Below, piece after piece: positions 38,730 through 48,500 of a stretch of DNA of 64,000 nucleotides. Under the pieces are notes generated by a model. The model made no database searches, was not told the DNA's origin, and saw nothing but the letters and a program-made list of their open reading frames with translations. Within the stretch, counting starts at the first letter, position 1. Each line of letters starts with the position of its first letter. The DNA is from Sphagnum magellanicum (lineage: Eukaryota > Streptophyta > Sphagnopsida > Sphagnales > Sphagnaceae): NCBI GenBank assembly GCA_021904315.1, contig CM038913.1:5951958-6015957 (forward strand), written 5' to 3'. A program made the position numbers and the translations under genes.

Positions 38730-40147
38730 AGACTCCTCAATAGACTGTGGAGGAGCACCTTTGCATTCTTTAAATTTTCAAGAGGGTTTGCAAGAATTGG
38801 TTTGGTTATAGGGGTCTTGTCATATCTAGCTCTGGCTGGAGGGAGGCTTCTTACTGTAGCCTTTTGTTTCTGTTGTTTGGTCAATTGGGTTCTTTATATA
38901 ATGTTGTTTTTTCCTCCGGAAACAGAGGTCATGAGGCGCTTCAGTCAGATTTTGATCAGAGCACAAGCTGTGAGTACAATATTGATACACAATTGTGAGG
39001 TTCTTACTGTTGCAAAATGACTTCTGCAAAATGTGACTTTTACTGTTGTGATGGACCCTAAGAAGCATGCATGCATGCATTGGAGTCTGCAGACAATTGG
39101 TGGCTTTGCAGCTCCTTTCAGCAAGTTCGAAGTGTGGGATCAATTGAAAACTGCATCATTCAAAATGTGGGATCAAATAAAATCTACATTCCTCAAAATG
39201 ACCCAAAAATGTGGGACTGAATGAAAACTGCATCATTTGCATAGACTCAAAATGTGGGAGCAAGTGAAAATTAACATCATTCCAGTAATCTCTCCCTTAC
39301 AGGCAGAACCAACAAACAGAGGACAAACTACCTATCAATAGCAAGACATAATCAAAGACCTCTCTCTCTTATCAAAGAACGCATTAACTGAAACAAAGAC
39401 TGAGAGAATTGATTCTTGAGCCAATCCTTGGATGTTTCCACATCTTTCCTCTTTCAGAAACAAACTAACAAAAATCAAGGCTCTAACAAATATTCAATTA
39501 CTCATGTAAAGGTGGACTCTTTATATCTTACATGGAAGGCTAGTTTCAAGGTGGTCAACTTCAGGGCAGCTGGTTTTCACTTGGAGCTCAACTACATCCA
39601 TCAAATTCTTGCAATCAATCTTTGATCTGACCTCTGCAACACAGGGGAAGTCTGGATCATAAGGATATGTCATGTACTAGAAGAGAGCTTTGGTCACAAT
39701 TGGCATGCATACGCTGGTGCAGTTAAACCCACAAAGGCATACTGTGCAATCAAAAGCTTCACTGTTCCAAAGACTAAAAGAGCAAAGGGAAATATTGCTG
39801 AGATGGCAATACCCTGTGCAGCTGTAGCACCACCCAATGTACCTGCAGTGCTTCTAAGTTAATCTCCATAAGCAAAGCAAGTACAGATATGCATCTACAA
39901 CACAAACACATCGAAGTCTTTCATCTTTAACAATGTGTGAACTTTTGGACCGCAGAGTCATATGGATCTGGCATGGATGCTAGCAAGAGCTAAGGACTCT
40001 AATGTGAGGGAACTTGTCCTTTTCAATGCTAGAGTGTGACTATTTTATCCAGAGGTTGCTCTGGCATTCAACATCTCACAACCAGAATTTGGTGATCGGC
40101 ATAGCTCTGGGTTTCCATAATAGCTTGCCATATGTCAGTCAGCAAGG
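38730..40147. other. 3' UTR of the LRR gene and intergenic DNA
   Basis: The first few hundred bases are probably 3' UTR. Three loose repeats of AATGTGGGA(T/G)CAA(T/A/G)TGAAAA-type sequence lie at about 39127-39275. No gene recognised further on. Confidence 0.45.
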
Positions 40148-40972
40148 AGAGGGTTGTTAGACCACAATCTTCAATAAATCCCCACATACAGCCTAACCCA
40201 TGTGGCAGAGCAAACTGATACAGAGATTATACAACAATATACAGAGAATGACTCAACCAGTGAATACAGAACTGTGTACCAATAATGTAAAATGAAGGCT
40301 AAATGATAGTTAAGAATCCTGGGGTGGCACAGCATCTCCCCAACATCAGAATGCGGAATTTTTCTGGGCTTTTGCAGCAATGTGCACAACAACCACCTAA
40401 CAGGAACCCATTCTGGATGGAATTAGGAACTGCCCATCATTTCAGATGGAATTGGGAACCGTAAGCTCTTGCAATAAATGTCAGTGTAATATATTTGAGT
40501 TATGTTTTTTTGGTCAAGTTGAGAAGGACAGTATTGTGTCATATTGTGTTCCATGATACCATGGGTATCAATCATGTGCTTTGCCTCCCTCAAATCTGTA
40601 TCTGATGAATTGCTGAGCACGGTTGTCATACAGAGAACTTGACAGCAATCATCTGGTTGGTGAGTCACCTTCCAAGCTTGGCTGTCTTAAATCGACTTAT
40701 TTCGGTTCTAAGTGCAACTTTCCTTGTCCACCATAAGCCCTGATCCTGAGAGTGTTTCATTTTCACTTCATTTCCAAATTGGTGCACACGGATCCCCATT
40801 CTGATGTTGGGGGATGCTGTGCCACCTGAGGATTCTTGACTGTGATTTAGGTCGTTGTTGTATGTTATTGGTGCAGAGATCCGGATTCACTGGTCAAGTC
40901 ATTGTCTGTTTGCTCTGCAACATGGGTTAGGCTGTATGTGGGGATTTAGTGACAATTGTGGCCTGACCCTCT
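40148..40972. mobile_element. Foldback-like non-autonomous element, ~825 bp with ~190-bp inverted arms
   Basis: The left arm (about 40148-40365) and right arm (about 40783-40972) are inverted copies. CCCCACATACAGCCTAACCC at 40180 pairs with GGGTTAGGCTGTATGTGGGG at 40924, and GGTGGCACAGCATC at about 40323 pairs with GATGCTGTGCCACC near 40812. Arms differ by scattered substitutions and small indels. The ~417-bp centre has no coding frame. The long arms and lack of a transposase fit a foldback or MITE-type element. No clear target-site duplication was seen, so the superfamily is open. Confidence 0.8.
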
Positions 40973-41334
40973 ACTTGTTTACTAACATCTAGCAGCTAGT
41001 ACAGAAACCTGGAGCTATGTGGATGACCAGATTATGTATGGTTGAATGAGATAGACAGAATGCACACACGCACACACACATACAATGGAAGAGAGAGCAA
41101 TCGATGAAGCTTCAGATTTTGCTTTTCAAAGGGTCCAAGAAAAAGTTCTATCAAAGTTCGCCATGTATTTACACAGACAGACATAAGGGCACATGCCACA
41201 CATGTGTAAAAGGAAGCTTTTTTCTCAAGACAGTGATTTGCAGGAAGATGGCCAAGTATTCAAGAAGTAGATTGTTGAGGAGTGGGTAATGAAGGCTACT
41301 ACCATGTTGGGACCAGACTGCAGGAGGGAGGAGA
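40973..41334. other. Probable 3' UTR of the cupin gene
   Basis: This lies directly downstream of the cupin stop codon on the minus strand. An ACACACGCACACACACA run is at about 41063-41079. No gene recognised. Confidence 0.45.
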
Positions 41335-42298
41335 TTACTGATCAGGTGTTTGATTAGACCCAGGTGGCATCTCTGAACCCTCCTCCTCATATCCAATGAA
41401 AATGATTCCATACTCCTTGCTACGGCGCAAGGCTGCCAAGAGCTCCTCACTAGTGACGTCGGGAGGAGAATCTCTTTGATCTGTGGCTGCAGGTTTCCCA
41501 ACTTCAAGGTACCATTGTTCAAACCCTGCAGGTGCGTAAGTGAGCACCATGCGTGCGGGTTTGTTGGATTTGTTTGCACAAGAGTGAGCAAGGAAGCGCG
41601 GGAGGTGGATGAAGGAGCCTTTCTTGGCGAGGAAATCCCGACCTCCAACTATCCAGACCAGCTCTCCTTCCAGCATGTACCAAGTCTCATCCTCCAATGT
41701 ATGCACATGGCTAGGTAACCCTTGCCCTGGAAACATGACTTTCTCAAAGAGTGCATATGATCCTCCTGTCTCGTTACCCAATGCTTTCAATGTCACCAGC
41801 AAGCCGAGTGCCCACAAGGTTATTCCTTCTCCTGGGCATCATCAAACCCCAGACCACAGCAAGTGAAGAAGATCATCAACAAAAAAGACTAGTGACAATA
41901 TGTATGAAATGTATGTATGCATACCCTCTCATGTACACAATGCTTGTTTTCTTTCCTTATTCTTTGAGCATGCAAGCAAACCTTCATTTCCATACCTAAA
42001 ATTCTCCAACTACATGTCCAAAACCATGGGTGTGAAATCATCATTACCACCATCCCACACTTTCTGCAAAACATTTTTGTTTTTTCCAGAGCCTTGCTTG
42101 CATTCTTTTTCCGAAAAAGCAACAAAGACAAGAAGAAGGGTTTAAGCACAATTAAGAGAACAAAAGCAAAACTGCTGAGCACTTTGCTGATGAGAAGGGT
42201 AGAGAGAGAGAGGGGAATTGAAGACCTGATGCAATCATGCCAATCTTGGGAGATGTAAGAGCAGAGAATTGACTAGCACTAATGGATACCTGATCCAT
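41335..42298 (-). CDS. Small single-domain cupin (RmlC-like) protein, 2 exons, 189 aa
   Basis: Exons on the minus strand are 42298-42226 and 41831-41335, joined by a 394-nt GT-AG intron with continuous frame. The start is MDQVSISASQ. The cupin beta-barrel spans about residues 40-130. Motif 1 reads HVHTLEDETWYMLEG and supplies metal-ligand candidates His66, His68 and Glu73. Motif 2 is GSFIHLPRFLAHSCAN and supplies His107, with Phe where the consensus has Gly. All four usual metal ligands are thus present, so a metal-binding and possibly enzymatic cupin is likely. Substrate is unknown, because the fold serves many reactions. There is no signal peptide or membrane segment. The C-terminal ~50 residues are polar and less conserved. 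It is convergent with the LRR gene across the foldback element. Confidence 0.85.
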
Positions 42299-42899
42299 TT
42301 TTCTTCCCTATAACTTCTTCTTCCCCACCACCATCCCCTAATCTCTCAAATCCAATCCTTCCCCCCCCCCAAAACCCCTTCACCGCACTTCTCTTTCCAC
42401 AAAACAACCTTGGTCTCTTCCTCCTCCTCCTCAAAACCTTTGTTCTCTTTCCTCTTGCAAAACCTTCCACCAAGGCTACAAAAGCTCCAAAAACAACCCA
42501 CCCACCAAAGTTTTTTCTAATGAACAAAGAAAGGAATTTCCTTCCAATCCTCCAAAACCAGAAATTTCTTTTTTCCCCCTTCTCTCACCCAAATCTTCTA
42601 AACCTAATTTTTCTCCACAAATCTGACCAAAAAAACGCTCCACCCAAGATTCCAAATTCACACAAGACTATGCACATCTGATGCTGCTGCTGTAATTCAA
42701 CCTGTTTTACAAGAAAACTTGAAAAGCCTTTGCAAAAACCTTCTTCTTTTGAAGAAAAACAAAACCCATTAGAGCTTCACCCAACACAATCTCCCAATTC
42801 TTCTATCAAACAAGAATCCTTCTGTTGGTCTTTCTCTGCAAAGAACAATACGGACTAGGCTAGTTCTTCTGCATGATGATGACTGTAGAATCAAAGTTG
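42299..42899 (-). promoter_or_regulatory. Purine-rich (minus strand) promoter/leader of the cupin gene
   Basis: The plus strand is strongly pyrimidine-rich from about 42300 to 42660, with CTCCTCCTCCTC and a 10-C run at 42361-42370, so the cupin sense strand is GA-rich. Such tracts are typical of plant 5' leaders. No TATA box was fixed with confidence. Confidence 0.45.
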
Positions 42900-43110
42900 G
42901 CCCTAATTACTTGGCATCTGTAATGAGATGAATTACTAATTGGGTAACCCTAATTAACAGGCATCTCGCTAAGCAGATTTGCTAATTAGCCCTAATTAAT
43001 TGGCATCTTTGTTTAGTTGATTGCCAATTATATAGTGCTAATTAGCAAGCATCCTTTTTATGCTTATTGCTAATTAGCACTAATTAATTTGCATCTTTGT
43101 TAAGTTGATT
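42900..43110. repeat. Tandem CTAATTA...GCATCT repeat, about five degenerate copies
   Basis: Units CCCTAATTACTTGGCATCT, CCCTAATTAACAGGCATCT, CCCTAATTAATTGGCATCT, GCTAATTAGCAAGCATCC and CACTAATTAATTTGCATCT are spaced about 40-50 bp apart. Several contain GCTAATTAGC palindromes. Confidence 0.8.
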
Positions 43111-43225
43111 GTAAATTGGCCATAAATGTACAGAAACCGTTTTCTTTTGCTTTTGTTTTTGTTTTTTTGGGTGTGTTGCTTCTACTTAATCTTGAGAAAA
43201 GTGGAAGATTAAAGTGGCAATCTTT

Positions 43226-43625
43226 AAGATTCATTGGAGTCCCAAGGGAATCATCAATCATCTTTTGAAAGAGGAACCAAACAACATGTAGAGAGCATTT
43301 GCTACAAATTCCTTAATGTAGTTTTGAGGCAATCAATCCATCAAGATTCATTGGAGTCCAAGGGGAATCATCAATCGTCTTTTTCAAGAGGAACCAAACA
43401 ACATGTAGAGAGCATTTGCTACAAATTTCTTAATGTAGTTTTGAGGCAATCCATCAAGATTCATTGGAGTCCCAAGGGAATCATCAATCATCTTTTGAAA
43501 GAGGAACCAAACAACATGTAGAGAGCATTTGCTACAAATTTCTTAATGTAGTTTTGAGGCAATCCATCAAGATTCATTGGAGTCCAAGGGGAATCATCAA
43601 ATCGTCTTTTGAAAGAGGAACCCTT
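43226..43625. repeat. Four-copy tandem repeat, period 113-117 bp
   Basis: Units start with AAGATTCATTGGAGTCC at about 43226, 43343, 43456 and 43569. The last is truncated. Identity between units is very high, indicating recent amplification. An open frame across it (43234-43521) is repeat-derived and I do not call it a gene. Confidence 0.92.
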
Positions 43626-45293
43626 ATGCATTAAAATGCTCGTGTGTACAACGAATGTTATGTTCCTCGTTCCTTCACAAGTTTACACCTTGTCTTGGCC
43701 ACCACCACCTTGAGGCACTATGCCACACACTCTCCACCTCTACTCAAAAGAGCTCTCATAAGAGACACACTCTCTACTACCTCTCATTAACTTGTCACAC
43801 ACTATTGTCATTTTTGACTTGTGCTTTGCTTGAAGATCCTCTTATTACTTACTACCCTTTGGCCAAATCTATCTATATGCTTGTCTTGATTGATTCCATT
43901 TTGAATCCATTGGATGGAATTAGGGTTCATGCATGTCTCGATTGATTCCATTTTGGATACATTGGATGGAATTAGGGTTCACCTTCATTTTTGATACTCA
44001 CCATTGCCTCATACAATGTTAAACTCATCTCATCAAAGAAAAAACACCCCATCAAAACAAAAACAAAGAACAACCCATTGAAAAACAAATAAAACATATT
44101 TCATGAATTATGAGCTCATTTGCTTATTTTTAAAAAAGTGCAAATAAAAAAGATGAATCATCGTAAATCAAGACACATTTGTCAAATTCCAAAACATTAA
44201 ATGCAACCAAAGCATTTGTTGGGAGACTTGTTTTGAAATATCAAATATAAAAATTGTGTTTTAAATCTATTTCATATTGTGTAGTGGTTTGAGTGACACC
44301 AAAATTATTTTTGAACATTTATGAAAGCTTGCAATGGTAACATGATTATTGTTAATGTAAAATTCAAATCCTTGGTTAATTAAATTTTATAATTTTTTAT
44401 TAATTTTTTTCAATTAATAAAAAATTAAATTGATTTTTCACTTATCATTGCTCGTATCTTTGTGTTTTTTTTTTTCCTTTTTGAAAACATTATTTGATCA
44501 ATGATGGTAATCCTTGCTCCTAGTCCAAAGGTCATATACTTAGATAAGCATTCACAATCAAATGGCTAGTTGCGCTACTAGGCTCGATGCATTCCTAGGT
44601 GGAATTGGCTAAAATGTATAAGGCTATTTAAATTATTTTTCTTTCATATTTTGTTAATAACCACATTTGGCTAAATTGACTTATGGATCATTGCCACTTT
44701 GACTACTACATCACAAAATTGAAAAAAAAATTGAAAAAAAAAAAAAAAAAAAACTAATGTCCATTGCTTGACATCCAATAAAATCTCCAAATTAAATAAC
44801 TATACAAAAATACTTGGACACTCCACACTCATTACAAATGCCAATTAACTCACATAAGATCATAATATTAATATATATTTTCATTTGTTCCTTGAATTTT
44901 ACAAATATGAAAACAAAAATTTCACAATCATATAAATTTTTCATAAAATCATTCTCAATTTCATTAATTCTAGAATATGAAATTCAATCTTAACTTTAAT
45001 ATATATATATATATGAAAAAATTGCTTATGGATTAAACCAAAATTATTTTTTATCAAAAAAAAAAATTTATTTTTCTTTCATTAAAAAAAATTCATTGAA
45101 ACTGTATTAATATGAAACAAAACATTGAAAGAGGATGAACCTAATTATTCAATGCCACTTGATATTTTTTGAATTTAAATATGTGTTGATGTCATTAGGG
45201 TAAACAAATAAAATAAAATAAAATTTCACATGTGAAAAATCAAAAGATGATGATATGAAAAGGATAATATGAAACAGTTCTAACTTTCGAAAT
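43626..45293. other. AT-rich intergenic DNA upstream of CPN60 beta
   Basis: A ~53-bp direct duplication containing TTGATTCCATTTTG and ATTGGATGGAATTAGGGTTC lies at about 43886-43980. The rest is AT-rich, with an A run at 44733-44752 and an AT run at 45000-45014. No gene recognised. Confidence 0.5.
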
Positions 45294-45548
45294 ATAACCG
45301 GTGGGTATTACCCAATATAAGATGTTAATCGATAACCGGTGGGCATTGTTGTGAAGGAGGGATTGATAACCGGAGGGTCTGTTTTGGGGTTTATAACCGG
45401 ACCACAGTGATCATCCAGAGGGTTTTTCTTTTTAGGGTTTCACTAAGCCATTTGTTTCGCTATTGCTGTTGCACACGCTCAGGAGAGGAGGAGCGGGGAT
45501 CGCAGACCGACGCAAAATCGTAAAGAGCTCGGAGCGATTGGTGCGGAT
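45294..45548 (+). promoter_or_regulatory. CPN60 beta promoter with four ATAACCGG boxes
   Basis: The identical octamer ATAACCGG occurs at 45294-45301, 45332-45339, 45366-45373 and 45393-45400, all on the plus strand; the first three are followed by TGGG or AGGG. It lies 150-255 bp ahead of the start codon, near the expected core promoter. A TTTAGGGTTT element is at about 45432-45441. The motif resembles grainyhead/CP2-type or MYB-type AACCGG cores, but the binding factor is a guess. Confidence 0.6.
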
Positions 45549-48500
45549 ATGGCTTCCATAACTCATGTTTCAACCGCTGCTGCGGTGACAACAACTGGCG
45601 GCAAGCTTGGTGGCAAGGAGAATCACATTGTGGCACATTCTTTGTCGTCCTCTTTCTCTCTCAGTCGTCCGTTGTCGGGCATGGTTGGAGCTCTGCAAGC
45701 AAGGAAGGTTAGCACTAGTGGTGGGAGAGGACGAGGTGGTGGTGGCAGCGTGCTGCAGACGACTCGTGCCATGGCTAAGGAGCTTTACTTCAATAAGGAT
45801 GGCTCCGCCACCAAGAAGATGCAGGTGTGTTTTGTAGTCTGTTTTTTTTTTTTTCGTATCGCTCTCTACGGTTTTGCTCTCTCGTTCGGAGCAAACTTAG
45901 CTTGCCGAATCGGGTTTTGTTTGTTGTCTCGTCTTGAGGTTTCGAGGAATGGGTTTTAGGATTTTTTTTAGGGTTGTCACTTCTCTTGAGGTTATGAAAA
46001 TCTGTCATTGTTCTCTGCAGTGAACGCAATCCTGGTTTGGGTTGAATTGTATTCACAGCTGAATGCATGCACTTCAGTGCTTGTTGTGCATTGCATCAAT
46101 TGCTGACCGCACAACCAGAGTGCAGCAGCGACTGTTTTAATCAGTGAGTTGCTCCAGCATATTTGAATGGTGCAGATTTGTCAACCTTATGATTGGAGGT
46201 TTGATTTTCCTTTGGATTGAATTTCTCTTGTGTTCCTGCACTTGTAAACTGAATTTTGCTCAATTTTTCACATGGTATTCACAACCGAATGCATGCAGTT
46301 CAGTGCTTGTAGTGCATTGCATCAATTGCCAAACTCATGAACATAGCCACAGTGTCTGTTTTAGTTAGTGAATCATTCTGGTGCATTTGAATGGAGCAGA
46401 ATTTTCAGCCTTATAAGCGTAGGCTGGATTATCCTCTGGATTGTACTTTGCTTGTGTTCCTGCACTTGTAAACATAATTTTGCTCATGGTATTCACAGCC
46501 AATTTCATGCAGTTCAGTGCTTTTTGTGCACTGTATCAATTTTCAATCTCACAACCAGAGCACTGGTGTCTTTGTTTTAGTCAGTGAATCACTCCGGTGT
46601 GTTTGAATGGAGCAAGTTTCTGAGCCTTATGAGTGGAGGCTTGATTTTCCTTTGGATTGAACTTTACTTGCATTCCTACACTTGTAAACCTAATTTTGCT
46701 CAAATTTTCACACATTGCTTCTTGCTTCTTTTTGCCATTTAATATTGCATTTCTCAATTCACTTCTGGGCTTAGATGACATTCACACAATTTTATCATTT
46801 TTGGAAGAATTGATTTTATCGTTGTATCCATCCTGGTGATCATCTCATGCATTTTTGTGCTTTGTTGCATTGCAGATTGGAGTCAACAAATTGGCTGATC
46901 TTGTTGGTGTGACTCTTGGACCCAAGGGAAGAAATGTGGTTCTGGAGAGCAAGTATGGGTCCCCCAAAATTGTGAATGATGGAGTCACAGTTGCAAAGGA
47001 GGTAAGGAGTGGTCACAGCTTTTTCTTGTGTTCCCATGTGCAAGAAAGTGTTTCTGTTTAATTACCTATACTCCTCTTATTCTTTCCATCCTTGTGTTCA
47101 GCCTACTGATGTAAATGTTGGTATTACAGGTTGAGTTGGAAGATGCGGTGGAAAATATTGGTGCTAAACTTGTGAGACAAGCAGCAGCAAAGACCAATGA
47201 CTTGGCTGGTGATGGCACCACCACATCTGTTGTACTAGCACAAGGACTCATTACTGAGGGTGTGAAGGTAAGTTCTTTGTTTTTCACTGTGTTTGAATCA
47301 GGCTTTTCTTCAATCCAGTCCAGGATTTTTGCAGGAGACACATGATTGAGGGCTGGGTGGAAGGGCAAAGAGGGGGAAGTTTGGTTAGAAGCTATGAACA
47401 TTGTGACCTAGCATGTAGAAGGACTTGTGGCTAAATTATTTGTGTATGCAGGTTGTAGCTGCAGGTGCCAATCCTATCCAAATCACAAGGGGCATTGACA
47501 AGACAATCTCAGCTCTTGTCAAAGAGTTGAAGTTGCTATCAAAAGAGGTGAGCACTCTTTCAGTAAGATTTCTCTAGTAGTTGCTTCTTGTGATGCTTTT
47601 AGATTTCTAGATGATCATGAGCTGTTTTATCATTGCCAAGTTCTTATGAGACAAGAGGAGAGAGCAAATTGCTTGCATCCTTAAGGGAAAGTGGGTTCAT
47701 CAGGTTGAGGACAGTGAACTGGCAGATGTTGCAGCTGTAAGTGCTGGCAACAATGAGGAAGTAGGGCAGATGATTGCTGATGCCATGCACAAAGTGGGCC
47801 GCAAGGGTGTTGTCACATTGGAAGAAGGAAAGAGTGCCGAGAATAGCTTGTATGTTGTGGAGGGAATGCAGTTTGATCGTGGCTACATCTCACCATACTT
47901 TGTCACTGATCCAGAGAAGATGTCAGTTCAGTACGACAACTGCAAGGTATGCATCACCATTTCTGCAGCTCAAAGTCCAAATACAAGTATCTTTGTCTGC
48001 GTTAGAACCTCTTAAGCTTCTTGAAGCTTAATGTTGTGATGAACCTGCAGGTCTTATAGTGAACAAAGAGCAAGTAACTTTTGTATGTTTGCATGGTATG
48101 CTTTATGTCGTGTATTTGTTGTGTATTTTCATTTCATCATTATAGAATGCCAATGCCTTAGTTGTGAGCAGCAGGTGAGTGGGAGAGAAGAAGAATCAGG
48201 CATGGTAAAGTGTGCCAAGGCTGATGTGCTTTTTGCATGTGCCAGCTGCTGCTTGTTGATAAGAAGATCTCTACAGCTCGTGACATGATTGGAATACTTG
48301 AGGATGCAATCCGGGGTAGTTACCCAATTCTGATTATTGCTGAGGACATTGAGCAAGAGGCCTTGGCTACATTGGTTGTCAACAAGCTGCGTGGTGCTCT
48401 GAAGGTGGCAGCAATCAAAGCTCCAGGGTTTGGAGAGCGGAAGAGCCAGTATTTGGATGACATTGCTATTCTAACTGGAGGTCAGCAGCTAACTAACACT

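Noticed and set aside
43234-43521. 95-residue open frame
   Set aside because: It consists entirely of tandem repeat units, and its apparent repeats reflect DNA amplification, not a protein family.
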